A DNA stretch of 64,000 bases from Alphaproteobacteria bacterium CG11_big_fil_rev_8_21_14_0_20_39_49 (GTDB lineage: Bacteria; Pseudomonadota; Alphaproteobacteria; Rickettsiales; UBA6187). Positions within the stretch are counted from its first letter, which is position 1, and each line of letters opens with the position of its first letter. The notes under the pieces were generated by a model. It did no database searches, was not told where the DNA came from, and saw only the letters and a program-made list of their open reading frames with translations. The stretch spans positions 1 through 64,000 of the forward strand of contig PCXK01000007.1 of NCBI GenBank assembly GCA_002787635.1. Direction: 5' to 3'. Positions 1-8,423 of the stretch are shown here, in pieces. The position numbers and the translations under genes were made by a program.

Positions 1-30
1 CCCTTGCTCTACCAACTGAGCTATCAGACC
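1..30 (-). tRNA. tRNA, 5' part only (runs off the window)
   Basis: Read on the minus strand, the first 30 bases give an acceptor 5' strand followed by a canonical D-arm (TAGCTCAGTTGGTAGAGCA). The anticodon lies outside the window, so the isoacceptor cannot be read. The bases after the D-arm (AGGG) would suit a tRNA-Phe, but this is a guess. Confidence 0.85.
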
Positions 31-128
31 TTTTATGTAATATAAAGAGGTGATGCTTATAAGGCAAAACTCAACCTTTGTCCAGCGACTTTTGACTGTT
101 ATTTTAAAAATTATTGAAAAACAGATAA

Positions 129-797
129 TTAAAAATCAAGATCGGCATAATACACGGGAGGTGAGTAGCCTACGACCCTATCTGCAAGAATGGGTCTAAA
201 ACTTGGGCGGGATTTTATCTGAGCATACCATTCCTTTACCTCAGGATAATTATCCCACGGGACTTCGCCCAGAAAGTCTAAAACAGATAAATGTGCAGAA
301 GCGGTTATATCCGCAAGGGTCAGCCTGTCGCCGGTAAGCCACTTGTCGTTACGTGTAAGGTATTTAAAATATTCCATATGCGGGATTATATTTATTTTAC
401 CCGCACGGATAGCATCGGAACACGGCTCACCGTTTCCGGTTAAATATCTCATAACCTTTTCATTTAGCAAATATTTGCCCACCTCGTTATAGAACTTATT
501 GTCAAACCATGAAGATAGTCTTCTTATTTCAATGTTTTCCTCTAAGGATCTGCCCAATAACCTGATTTCAGTATATCTTTCTTCTAAATATTCGCATATT
601 GAATAACTGTCGGGAACAATAAGACCGCTCGGCTCAATCAGTACGGGAACCTGCATAGCAGGGTTTAGCCTTGCAAATGCCTTTCTTCTTTTCCAGTAAT
701 TTTCATTAATCAACTCAAAGCTCAGCCCTTTCTCGGCAAGTAGTATCCTTACCTTTCTGGAAAACGGACATAATGGAAAATGGTATAAGCTTCTCAT
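129..797 (-). CDS. Glutathione S-transferase family protein
   Basis: This 222-residue protein has the two-domain GST layout. The N-terminal thioredoxin-like half (about 1-76) has CPFSRK at residues 10-15 at the glutathione site, the cis-proline segment QVPVL at 49-53, and a DSYSICEYLEE stretch at 63-73 that matches the gamma-glutamyl-binding motif. An all-helical C-terminal half follows. GSTs of this class conjugate or reduce electrophiles with glutathione in the cytoplasm. The length is normal. It lies 54 bp downstream of the rsmD start region on the same strand. The substrate cannot be inferred. Confidence 0.85.
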   Translation of the reverse strand: MRSLYHFPLCPFSRKVRILLAEKGLSFELINENYWKRRKAFARLNPAMQVPVLIEPSGLIVPDSYSICEYLEERYTEIRLLGRSLEENIEIRRLSSWFDNKFYNEVGKYLLNEKVMRYLTGNGEPCSDAIRAGKINIIPHMEYFKYLTRNDKWLTGDRLTLADITASAHLSVLDFLGEVPWDNYPEVKEWYAQIKSRPSFRPILADRVVGYSPPVYYADLDF

Positions 798-851
798 GAT
801 CCGTTTATATCAAAGCTGTTTTTAATTTACAATTGTTAACGCAAAGAATTT

Positions 852-1418
852 TTAGCCAAGCCATTTTAATATCCTGATGCGGCTGTTTCCGTACTTCCTG
901 TCGTCAAGTTCTTTAAATTGTTCGGGAAATTCGATATCTTCCCTGAAATCGGTCTCTACGATTATTATAGCGTTCGGTGCAAGCCAGTTTCCTGCAACAA
1001 TGCCCTTCAATGACTTGATGACCAGCCCTTGATTGTAAGGAGGGTCAAGGAAAATAACTTCACAGGGGATACGTGCAGGGGGAGGGGTGGAAGAATCGCT
1101 GCGGATAAAAACAGCCTTTTGCTCTTCACCTATCGTAGTTATATTCTTGCGTGCTATATCCAGATGTTCTTTATCAATATCTATTAAAGTTACACTTGAA
1201 GCACCCCTTGAAAGAGCTTCCATTGATAATGCACCGCAACCGCAGAATAAATCTAGGATATTTGCTCCTGTAATCAGGCTCTCTCCGTCATCGGAGTATT
1301 TTCCGTGAGTTAGAATATTAAAAATTGCCTCACGAGCCATGCCTGTTGTGGGACGCAGTTTCTTACTACTTACGGTTTCAATTGTCCGTCCTCGATGTTT
1401 TCCTGATATTACACGCAT
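852..1418 (-). CDS. rsmD: 16S rRNA (guanine(966)-N2)-methyltransferase RsmD
   Basis: The protein opens with the RsmD signature MRVISGKHRGR. It has the SAM-binding motif LDLFCGCG at residues 55-62 and the catalytic LDPPY at 124-128, which is the (D/N)PPY motif of N2/N6 methyltransferases. The 188-residue length is typical. RsmD methylates G966 of 16S rRNA during 30S assembly. It starts only 4 bp from the stop codon of the upstream carrier-like gene on the same strand, so the two may be cotranscribed although their functions are unrelated. Confidence 0.95.
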   Translation of the reverse strand: MRVISGKHRGRTIETVSSKKLRPTTGMAREAIFNILTHGKYSDDGESLITGANILDLFCGCGALSMEALSRGASSVTLIDIDKEHLDIARKNITTIGEEQKAVFIRSDSSTPPPARIPCEVIFLDPPYNQGLVIKSLKGIVAGNWLAPNAIIIVETDFREDIEFPEQFKELDDRKYGNSRIRILKWLG

Positions 1419-1422
1419 AATA

Positions 1423-2223
1423 TTACCTACCTATAGATTGTTGCTGTCGGTTATCAATATAATGGAGTGCCTGATTGGTCGCCAGTGAGTATAATCCGAT
1501 CTGCATTCCTCGTAATGCCGCTCCTGCAAATGCCGTACGTTTATCGGCTTTTAATAAATTAGTGTATGTTCGGCGTATGTTTGTGTTTTCCGCAAAAGAC
1601 TTGGTAGCCATAACATCAAACGGAAGTGATATCAGACCTGCTGCTATGCCGGTGGTAAAACTAACTGTCGGAGAGCTGTTCATCATGTAAGGTATTACGA
1701 TGCCTGCACCGTAAGTGATGTTTCTTGATAATGCATGTACGGAAGCATTTGCACCTTTTTGTAAAACCTCTTTAGTAAAGATATTGTAGGCATAATTTGT
1801 ACTGCCGGATTTTGATGTTTTTGCTGCAAGCTCGGATATCTCTACCGGAAAAAGCATTGTTTCCGCCGTACCTTCGGCTATTGAAGCTATCGCCATTTTT
1901 GCGGGCAGGGGAGTATCCGAGTCTTTTAACGCATGAATTGAAGCTACTATAGCACCGCTACCGAAAAAACAACCTGCCGTGTTTCTAACCAGATATGACG
2001 GATAGCCCCTGAAAAACCTTGAAGCACCGCCTTTTTCATATAAGCCTGAAACCAAAGAAGTATATGACCTGTCGGTTTTTTGCTGCTTTTTTGTTTTGAT
2101 GGTTTCCAACACATAGTTTATAGGTGTGCATACAGAATTTGATGCTGCTATTATTGCCGTTTCTTTTGCAATTGATGTTATATCGGAATGTTTAGATGTA
2201 GCTTTTTGTTCTTTATTATCCAT
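1423..2223 (-). CDS. Mitochondrial-carrier-like membrane protein (three repeats)
   Basis: The 266 residues divide into three similar parts of 80-90 residues, as in the mitochondrial carrier family (SLC25). Repeat 1 has VLETIKTKKQ in place of the P-x-[DE]-x-x-K-x-[KR] signature, then YTSLV...EKGGASRFFRGYPSYLVRNT, which follows the carrier pattern of an aromatic residue, a glycine turn and (Y/F)RG..P..LR. Repeat 2 has LFPVEISELAAKT. Repeat 3 has LPFDVMATK followed by YTNLL and ALRGMQIGLYS. Small and hydrophobic residues flank each motif, as expected for paired transmembrane helices. Carriers of this family are almost confined to eukaryotes; the Legionella effector LncP is a known bacterial exception. 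The substrate and the cell in which it acts are unknown. The proline of signature 1 is lost and signature 2 is weak, so it may be a divergent or modified carrier. Confidence 0.65.
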   Translation of the reverse strand: MDNKEQKATSKHSDITSIAKETAIIAASNSVCTPINYVLETIKTKKQQKTDRSYTSLVSGLYEKGGASRFFRGYPSYLVRNTAGCFFGSGAIVASIHALKDSDTPLPAKMAIASIAEGTAETMLFPVEISELAAKTSKSGSTNYAYNIFTKEVLQKGANASVHALSRNITYGAGIVIPYMMNSSPTVSFTTGIAAGLISLPFDVMATKSFAENTNIRRTYTNLLKADKRTAFAGAALRGMQIGLYSLATNQALHYIDNRQQQSIGR

Positions 2224-2238
2224 GCTGCCTTTTGCCGG

Positions 2239-2958
2239 TTACTTTAAAACTTTTGAATCATACAGTGTTTTTTGTGGAATTTGAATAGTTTTTCCTACCG
2301 GTAGTTTGCCAAGTTCAAATATTCCGTATGAGGTGCGTATCAATCTGTTTACGCTAAGACCCGTATATTCAAGCAGTTTCCTTACCTCTCGGTTTTTTCC
2401 TTCCGTTATTGAAATTGTAATCCAGTGGTTCTTGTTGTTTGAACGTTCAACGTTTATTTTTGCCGGAGCATATTTTATTTTGTCAATTACAACGCCGTTT
2501 TTTATATCTTCGAGTTTATTTTTATTTAGATTCCCGTAAGCCCTGACCCTATAGGTTCTGACCCAGCCGGTAGAGGGTAGCTCTATATGCCTTGCCAACT
2601 CTCCGCTATTTGTAAGCAGAAGCAGACCTTCGGTATTATAATCAAGTCTGCCTATGGTTATAACCCTCGGCATATCTTCGGGTAATAGGTCGAATACCGT
2701 TTGTCTGCCTTGAGGGTCGTCGGTAGATGTTATACACCCTTTGGGTTTATGGAAAATCCACAATTTTTCTTCTTCGATTTTTGGAAGCGGTTTGTCATCA
2801 ATAAGTATCGTATTTTTATCCGTAACGTTAATTGAAGGTTTATCAATTACTTTGCCGTCAATCTTAACACGTCCTGCTAAAATCCATTTTTCAGCATCAC
2901 GTCTGGAACAAAGACCCGACCTTGCGATTACTTTGGCGATGCGGTTTGAATCCTGCAT
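2239..2958 (-). CDS. rluB: Ribosomal large-subunit pseudouridine synthase, RluB/RsuA family
   Basis: An N-terminal S4 RNA-binding domain (about 5-65, with GLCSRRDAEKWI) is followed by a RsuA-type pseudouridine synthase domain. The catalytic aspartate is D106 in GRLDYNTEGLLLLTN, and EGKNREVRKLL near the C-terminus is the conserved late motif. The length of 239 residues is normal for RluB or RluE/F proteins of alphaproteobacteria. It should isomerise a uridine in 23S rRNA, most likely U2605 if it is a true RluB. It lies 15 bp upstream of the carrier-like gene on the same strand. Confidence 0.88.
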   Translation of the reverse strand: MQDSNRIAKVIARSGLCSRRDAEKWILAGRVKIDGKVIDKPSINVTDKNTILIDDKPLPKIEEEKLWIFHKPKGCITSTDDPQGRQTVFDLLPEDMPRVITIGRLDYNTEGLLLLTNSGELARHIELPSTGWVRTYRVRAYGNLNKNKLEDIKNGVVIDKIKYAPAKINVERSNNKNHWITISITEGKNREVRKLLEYTGLSVNRLIRTSYGIFELGKLPVGKTIQIPQKTLYDSKVLK

Positions 2959-2989
2959 TGATGCTTTTCCTTTAATCTATAAAACACGG

Positions 2990-3140
2990 GGCGTTGCTTA
3001 ACTAAACATAATTTTCGTCATACTGAATTTATTTCGGTATCTTTTTGTTTCAGAGTAGATGCTGAAACAAGTTCAGCATGACACAAATATTAACAATTTT
3101 GATATTAAATACAAAAACTATGTTTAGTTAGCAATGCCAA
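2990..3140. repeat. Composite palindromic repeat with an outer inverted repeat
   Basis: An inner unit at 3017-3082 starts with GTCATACTGAA, ends with TTCAGCATGAC and contains two small hairpins. It is enclosed by a second inverted repeat of about 20 bp (GGCGTTGCTTAACTAAACAT at 2990-3009 against the complement at 3121-3140). The same inner unit recurs at many intergenic sites in the window. The stretch 3141-3268 holds nothing recognisable. Confidence 0.8.
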
Positions 3141-3268
3141 ATACAATTAATGTCATTAATTAGATTCTTCCTGAAACTGTCAATAAAATGCAAATTAATT
3201 ATGTTAACTAAATTTTAATTAATGGCTGTTATACTTCTAAACTGTATTTGTTTAATAAAAACACAAGG

Positions 3269-3297
3269 TTGACATATTTTTACGGTTAGCCTGATAC
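3269..3297 (+). promoter_or_regulatory. Sigma-70-like promoter of the small membrane protein gene
   Basis: TTGACA at 3269-3274 and TGATAC at 3292-3297 are separated by 17 bp, close to the housekeeping consensus. They lie about 50 bp upstream of the start codon at 3347, which has an AGAGGGG ribosome-binding site. Confidence 0.65.
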
Positions 3298-3346
3298 CAA
3301 TGGTTGGTTGCTGTGTTTATCTTAATTAAAAAGAGGGGTTTTTAAA

Positions 3347-3604
3347 ATGATAAATTTTCAAAAGATGAAAATTGAGTCAATCGGTCCGTTGATTGTATTG
3401 GGACTAATGCTTTTAGTTGTAATAGGTGTGGTTAAGATAATTCTCGGAGTTATGCTAACTATCGGTCTGGATAAGGTATTCGGTCAAATATCCGTAGCAG
3501 ATACAATATTGTTCCTTATCTTATTAATCAATGTAAGGCATTATATGTACGTTGCCTGCGAGGCAAAAACAACTAAATCTACTACTGCCGCTAAGAAAAA
3601 GTAA
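3347..3604 (+). CDS. Small membrane protein of unknown function
   Basis: An 85-residue protein with two hydrophobic segments (about 13-35 and 46-61) and a basic, Lys/Thr-rich tail ending in AAKKK. I do not recognise the family. The gene is well supported: it has a near-consensus promoter, a strong ribosome-binding site (AGAGGGG) and a terminator hairpin 26 bp after the stop codon, so it forms a single-gene transcription unit. Isolated, well-expressed small membrane proteins of this kind often act on a larger membrane complex, but nothing here shows a partner. Confidence 0.75.
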   Translation: MINFQKMKIESIGPLIVLGLMLLVVIGVVKIILGVMLTIGLDKVFGQISVADTILFLILLINVRHYMYVACEAKTTKSTTAAKKK

Positions 3605-3630
3605 GATTTGTAGTTCGTGTTTTATAAATA

Positions 3631-3661
3631 AAAAGGGTTAGTTTTTTGCACTAACCCTTTT
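3631..3661. terminator. Bidirectional intrinsic terminator
   Basis: AAAAGGGTTAG and CTAACCCTTTT form an 11-bp stem around a 9-base loop between two convergent genes. Both strands have a U-run. Confidence 0.85.
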
Positions 3662-3684
3662 ATTTTATAATAATGTATTTTGTG

Positions 3685-5832
3685 TTAGCTAGGTATTCTT
3701 CCTTCAGGAGAATTACTTCTACTGCGTTCTTGTTCTAACGTCGCGGCATATGTGTCAGTTGGGTCTTTCATCTTAAATTTTTTAGGAACGCCGATTTCTA
3801 AAGGAGGGAAATCTCCTTTAGGGAGTTTTGGTAGTGCATTATCAAGGGAGCTAATGCTGCGACCGTCATCTTCTTCAAAAGATATAAAACCTGCAGTTCT
3901 AGCTCCGGTCGTGTTATCTATTGCCGGAGTAGTTGGTTCTCTAACAGAACCAAGTGAGATTTCATCGCTATTACCGTTTCTTTGAGCCTGCTGTCCTGCC
4001 TCTGTGAAAGCGTTTGCCACTGTTGTTAATGTGCCAACTCTTCTGCCGGCTTCCTGAAAAGTTCTTAATGCTTCTAATTCATTACGCAATTCCAGATTTT
4101 GCTCTGATAGTTGCCCTACTTGTCTTGACAATTTATCTTGAGCGGTTTCATTTTTAATTGCTCCTTTTACAGCGTTAACAGGACCTTTAACTATTGCTTT
4201 CCAAGAATTTCCAAGAGAATTTACAAGTGCCGAGCCAAGTGCCGATATGGCACTAAGAGGGGACTTGGCTATTTTAGCAAGTGTTCCTCTATCTTCGGAA
4301 CTATCTGTTCTTGCCTCGCCGTTTCGTATTTGGTCTTTACGTTCATATAGCGGAGTATTGCCGCGAATTGCACGTGTTGCTTCTTCAACACCTTCAGAGG
4401 CTCCTTTTACAGTTCCTTTTACTCCTTCATATATACCGCCTTTTACAAGACCGCTTGCTCCTCCGGCGATGCCTCCGGCGACACCTGATAACGGTACGGA
4501 AGCAGCTCCAAGGGCTGTTCCTGTTGCCACTGCTCCTGCTGCTACACCGGCAGCGGCTCCTACAACACCCGCTCCCACTCCTGCAGCACCTATCCCTATT
4601 CCTGCTGCCAATGGTGTTCCGACTGCGGCAGTAACACCTGTACCGACTGCGTAAGCACTAGATTTTAATGCTTTGCCACCTTGATTTAATGCAGTTCCTA
4701 TAAGAGCTGATGAAACGTATGTGTCTTGTACGTTTTCGGGATTGCCGCCTCTGGCTCTTTCTTGTCTGTTTGCAATCCTTTTTTGTATTGCTGCCGGTGC
4801 ATCAAGTAATAAAGCAGCCGGTATTACCAGTGCCGTAGCACCTACTGCCGTTGTGCCGCGTAAGGTAGCATCAAAAAGATTTACGGCTGCTTGTGGAATT
4901 GCTTTTAATAAAGCTCCGTTTCCTATTCCGGATTCGGCACTTCCGGGTTTTCTGAATCGCGTTAGTCCGGAAATGTCCTGTGACCGGTCTAAAGCTTTTT
5001 GGTAACGGCTTCTGTCGTCTGTAGCCGCACTTCCTGTTTCAACTGCTGGAGGCATATCGGAAGCTGTTGCCGATCTGTTGCTTCTTTGACCGGAGGAAAC
5101 GCTTATTTCCTCTTCATTTGTTTGTGGAAAAGCACCTAATGCTTCTGGAAAATCCGGAGTAGGAGTTGCAACGACAGTTTGCCTTCTTCTTCGGAACAAC
5201 TCTCTTATGTTAGTTCCGACTGTTTTAGTTTCAGCAACCGTTTCTGTATTTTCATTCGAAGTTGTGCTTGCAATGCCGGAAGCATTTCCAGCTTCATTTC
5301 TTGAGGCTGTGGAAACGTCGTCAGGCACATTTTCTATAGTTGTGGGTGCGGGTTGTTTTTTTCTTAATCCCAATCTACTTCCTAAAGGTCTTTTTTGACG
5401 TTCGGGAGTGGTTTTCGGGCTGTTATTGGAATTTTCCGATGTACTTATTTCTCCTTCACTGCTGCGAGGTGCTACAGACGTATCCGTAGGTAAGTTTTGT
5501 GTTCTTTTGCCAAAAATATTCAGTTTAGAGAATGTTGATGTTTTAGCGGTAGGGTTTTCGGTTATTTCAGGAGTTTTAGCATTCTGTTCTATGGCTTCTA
5601 TGCCTGGCGGAAGTGGAGGTGTTTGTGCCGAACCCTGACTAAGATCGTCAGATTCAGATCGTTTTTCTTCTTCTGTACTTGAGTCACGTGAGTTCCGACT
5701 ACTTTCGTCCGACACGGCTTTTTTTGTATTCCCGAAAAGTTCCGTACTCATTGCCGCCTGAGTGAGGTATTCGGAATCGCGGGCTTCTTTTTCTTCTTTG
5801 ATGCTCGGTAAAGTGTTTTTTGATTTAGTCAT
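3685..5832 (-). CDS. Large disordered protein with a glycine-zipper membrane segment; candidate secreted protein
   Basis: The 715-residue protein is not of a family I recognise. Residues 1-290 are hydrophilic and rich in Ser, Thr, Glu and Pro. Residues about 320-350 form a hydrophobic Ala/Leu segment. Residues about 390-475 are a dense Gly/Ala zipper (repeated GAG, GVAAG, GGIAGG units) of the kind that inserts into membranes. A short coiled coil follows at about 575-600 (QVGQLSEQNLELRNELEALR). The C-terminal tail is charged and ends with ERSRSNSPEGRIPS. It has no signal peptide, so export would need a C-terminal signal (type IV or type I). The tail resembles those of the proteins at 28313 and 56163. 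Effector status is inference. Confidence 0.6.
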   Translation of the reverse strand: MTKSKNTLPSIKEEKEARDSEYLTQAAMSTELFGNTKKAVSDESSRNSRDSSTEEEKRSESDDLSQGSAQTPPLPPGIEAIEQNAKTPEITENPTAKTSTFSKLNIFGKRTQNLPTDTSVAPRSSEGEISTSENSNNSPKTTPERQKRPLGSRLGLRKKQPAPTTIENVPDDVSTASRNEAGNASGIASTTSNENTETVAETKTVGTNIRELFRRRRQTVVATPTPDFPEALGAFPQTNEEEISVSSGQRSNRSATASDMPPAVETGSAATDDRSRYQKALDRSQDISGLTRFRKPGSAESGIGNGALLKAIPQAAVNLFDATLRGTTAVGATALVIPAALLLDAPAAIQKRIANRQERARGGNPENVQDTYVSSALIGTALNQGGKALKSSAYAVGTGVTAAVGTPLAAGIGIGAAGVGAGVVGAAAGVAAGAVATGTALGAASVPLSGVAGGIAGGASGLVKGGIYEGVKGTVKGASEGVEEATRAIRGNTPLYERKDQIRNGEARTDSSEDRGTLAKIAKSPLSAISALGSALVNSLGNSWKAIVKGPVNAVKGAIKNETAQDKLSRQVGQLSEQNLELRNELEALRTFQEAGRRVGTLTTVANAFTEAGQQAQRNGNSDEISLGSVREPTTPAIDNTTGARTAGFISFEEDDGRSISSLDNALPKLPKGDFPPLEIGVPKKFKMKDPTDTYAATLEQERSRSNSPEGRIPS

Positions 5833-6138
5833 GATTTTTCACTGCTCCTATATGCTAAAACAGGTTAATAAAGCGTTAACTTTCCAGTTTATTGGGCTGT
5901 ATTATATGCTAATTGTTGTGTGCAGTCAAATTTTTTAATTTTTTAATAATTGCGAGATTATTTAGTGTATTTAGTCCGTGTGATTGTTGTTTCGTGAAAA
6001 ATTGTTATATTGCCTTTTGTAAATCTCACTCTATATTGATAATCGAATGTCTGATATTAATTTATAAATATTGTGTTTTTATAAAATTTCATAAATTGTA
6101 TATGCTGATACAATAAATATTAAAAAAAGGGAGGTTCT
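5833..6138. other. Intergenic region between divergent genes
   Basis: This AT-rich region separates the 715-residue protein gene from tolQ. It must hold both promoters, but no sequence matches the consensus well enough to place them. It holds no repeat unit and no credible gene. A strong ribosome-binding site (GGGAGGT) for tolQ lies at its right end. Confidence 0.6.
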
Positions 6139-6867
6139 ATGGCATCAAATGCAGTTGATGTTGCAACGGTTGCAGGTAGTGTTGCGTCGGTTGATATGTC
6201 TGTTTGGGGACTTATTGCACAGTCTGATATGGTCGTTAAGTTTGTAATGTTCTTGTTGGTTGCGTCTTCTTTTTGGTGTTGGGCAATCGTTTATAGTAAG
6301 TGGAGCAGCTATAGGAGAATGCGTTATAAGTCGGCAATTTTTGAGAACGCATATCGCTCCAGTAAGGGGTATAAAGCCCTTTATGGCAGGGTTAATAAGT
6401 CAGACCCCGGAAGTGCCATGGCCGCCATGTTCATAGAAGGCATGAAAGAAGTACAAAACTCCCCTTCGGCATTACAAAAAAGAGCCGATGCTCAAATCCT
6501 GAACCAGTATAAAGAAAGAATATATAATTCCTTGAGCAGGGTTAAGAATAATTATGTAGAGAAAATGGAAAATAACCTTATCATACTGGCAACGGTCGGT
6601 TCTGCCGCACCGTTTATAGGGTTGTTCGGTACGGTATGGGGTATTGTAAACAGCTTTCAGGCTATCGCTGCCACAAAGAACACTACTTTGGCAGTTGTTG
6701 CCCCCGGTATTGCCGAAGCCCTGCTTGCAACCGCAATAGGACTTTTCGCTGCCATACCTGCCGTGGTTTTTTACAACCTTTTTAGCAATGAAATAAGAAA
6801 AGTTGCAAGTAAGCTTGAAGATTACGCAAATGAGCTTAGTACCGTTCTTGCACATAACGAGGAGTAA
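6139..6867 (+). CDS. tolQ: Tol-Pal system proton channel subunit TolQ
   Basis: TolQ forms the inner-membrane proton channel with TolR and energises TolA during outer-membrane constriction. The 242-residue protein has three transmembrane segments (about 31-53, 146-171, 190-213). The second and third carry the conserved pattern GSAAPFIGLFGTVWGI and APGIAEALLATAIGLFAAIPAV typical of the TolQ/ExbB/MotA family. GGGAGGT stands 6 bases before the ATG. It is the first gene of a tolQ-tolR-tolA cluster with gaps of only 3 and 13 bp. Confidence 0.96.
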   Translation: MASNAVDVATVAGSVASVDMSVWGLIAQSDMVVKFVMFLLVASSFWCWAIVYSKWSSYRRMRYKSAIFENAYRSSKGYKALYGRVNKSDPGSAMAAMFIEGMKEVQNSPSALQKRADAQILNQYKERIYNSLSRVKNNYVEKMENNLIILATVGSAAPFIGLFGTVWGIVNSFQAIAATKNTTLAVVAPGIAEALLATAIGLFAAIPAVVFYNLFSNEIRKVASKLEDYANELSTVLAHNEE

Positions 6868-6870
6868 GCT

Positions 6871-7299
6871 ATGGGAATGTTAGCCAATAAACATAGCGGA
6901 AGAATTAACAGGAACTATCATCCTGTTGCCGAAATTAACGTTACACCGATGGTGGACGTAATGCTGGTTTTGCTTATTATATTTATGGTAACGTCTCCTT
7001 TGATGGTTGCGGGAGTGACGGTTGACCTGCCTGAAACGAATGCCTCTCCCGTTACCGGACAGGACGAGCCTTTGTCTGTTACCGTTGATGCCAAGGGTGA
7101 CGTTTATATTCAGGAATCAAAGGTAGATAAAAACGAATTGGTAGCAAAATTGCAGGCCATATCGGGCGAGAAAAAAGATGTGAGGATATTTGTCAGGGGT
7201 GACAAAAATATTGATTATGGAAAAGTTATGGAAGTTGTGGGAAAAATAAACTCCGCAGGTTTTAATAAAGTTGCCTTACTGACTGAAATCGGGGGATAA
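6871..7299 (+). CDS. tolR: Tol-Pal system protein TolR (ExbD/TolR family)
   Basis: TolR couples the proton flow of TolQ to TolA. The single transmembrane helix (about 27-47) has the conserved aspartate D29 in INVTPMVDVMLVLLIIFM, which is the proton-relay residue of the family. The rest is a periplasmic domain with the FVRGDKNIDYGKVMEV motif. The length (142) is normal. It starts 3 bp after the tolQ stop, with GAGGAGT as ribosome-binding site inside the end of tolQ, so translation is probably coupled. Confidence 0.96.
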   Translation: MGMLANKHSGRINRNYHPVAEINVTPMVDVMLVLLIIFMVTSPLMVAGVTVDLPETNASPVTGQDEPLSVTVDAKGDVYIQESKVDKNELVAKLQAISGEKKDVRIFVRGDKNIDYGKVMEVVGKINSAGFNKVALLTEIGG

Positions 7300-7312
7300 C
7301 CGGAGAATAATA

Positions 7313-8200
7313 ATGCGTTCAGGAGTAATATTTTCTGCCATACTGCACGTGATATTTTTCGCGGTGATACTATTTGGCTTGCCTAGTTTCTATGAAAAGA
7401 AACTTACCGAGCATAGTGCTATTGTAGTTGAAATATTGCCTGTCGGTGAGTTTACCAATGTAAAACCGAAAGCTCAAAAAAAGGTTGTGCCTAAAGCAAG
7501 ACCTAAGGTTCCTACAAGTCAGACCGCTAATGTAAAAGCTGCACAGCCCGACCCTACCGTAAAACCAAAGCCTAAAATGTCGGAACCCGAACCTAAACCG
7601 CAAACCCCTAAAGTTGTCGAGAAACCAAAACCTGAACCTAAAATAGTACAAAAAGACGTTAAGCCTATAGCAAAACCTCCACCGCCGAAAAAGGAAGAAA
7701 AAAAGGTAGTAAAAAAAGAAGAGTCGCAAGAGGACTTGTTCGGGTCGGTATTAAAGACAATAGAGGATATAGAGTCTAAGCCCAAAGATGATAGCAAAGG
7801 GGAGGAGGTAGATTTTTCCGATATTGAGGATATGTTTAATAATAGCGAGGAGTCCGATTATAAACCGGGTCTGCCTCTTAGTATAAGCGAAAAAGATGCT
7901 ATCAAGCGTCAGATTATGGAAAACTGGTCTACAACTTCCTTTTCGGGAGCTAAAGATGCTCATAAGCTGACGGCAACCTTAATAATAATTTTGGATATTC
8001 AGGGGAATGTAAAGAGTATAGAAAGAAAAGATAGTTTCAGATATAACAGCGATCCGATATACAGGGCATTGGTGGATAGTGCGGAAAGAGCCGTAAGAAA
8101 ATCCAGCCCTTTAAAGGACTTGCCGCCTGAAAAATTTGCGGTAAAAGACGGCTGGCGTGAGATGGAAATAAATTTCGACCCGTCGCAGATGATGTATTAA
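7313..8200 (+). CDS. tolA: Tol-Pal system protein TolA
   Basis: TolA spans the periplasm and links the TolQR motor to Pal and TolB. An N-terminal membrane anchor (about 5-23) is followed by a Pro/Lys-rich extended region (about 45-135, many KPKP and PKP units), an acidic linker, and a C-terminal TonB-like domain (about 195-295, with ILDIQGNVKSIERKDS). The 295-residue length fits alphaproteobacterial TolA. It follows tolR by 13 bp with a GGAGAA ribosome-binding site. The Pro/Lys domain replaces the Ala/Lys helix of the enterobacterial protein. Confidence 0.93.
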   Translation: MRSGVIFSAILHVIFFAVILFGLPSFYEKKLTEHSAIVVEILPVGEFTNVKPKAQKKVVPKARPKVPTSQTANVKAAQPDPTVKPKPKMSEPEPKPQTPKVVEKPKPEPKIVQKDVKPIAKPPPPKKEEKKVVKKEESQEDLFGSVLKTIEDIESKPKDDSKGEEVDFSDIEDMFNNSEESDYKPGLPLSISEKDAIKRQIMENWSTTSFSGAKDAHKLTATLIIILDIQGNVKSIERKDSFRYNSDPIYRALVDSAERAVRKSSPLKDLPPEKFAVKDGWREMEINFDPSQMMY

Positions 8201-8232
8201 TGTCGGTGGTTTTGCTAGCAATATAGTTTTAT

Positions 8233-8326
8233 GTCATTACCCGAATTTGCAAAGCAAATTATAGGGTAGTCTGTGTAAATTACTAGAGATCACCCTATAA
8301 TTTGCGTTGCAAATTCGGGTGATGAC
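8233..8326. repeat. Composite palindromic repeat, CCCGAATTTGC class
   Basis: It begins GTCATTACCCGAATTTGC, ends GCAAATTCGGGTGATGAC, and has two internal hairpins. The two halves are near-complementary. It lies between tolA and tolB. Confidence 0.85.
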
Positions 8327-8423
8327 AGTATTGTTAAAAAGTGTAAATACTATAGTAAAGCAAGAATTAGCCCCTGAAATAAATTCATGGTTACAAAAGT
8401 TAAATTAATTAATTAGAGCCGAA

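Noticed and set aside
4247-4654. 135-codon plus-strand frame of Ala/Pro-rich sequence inside the glycine-zipper gene
   Set aside because: It is the antisense reading of the Gly/Ala-rich repeat; low complexity on one strand gives low complexity on the other.
5913-6116. 67-codon frame in the gap before tolQ
   Set aside because: The composition is AT-driven (Phe, Ile, Cys rich), there is no ribosome-binding site, and it would end in the tolQ leader.
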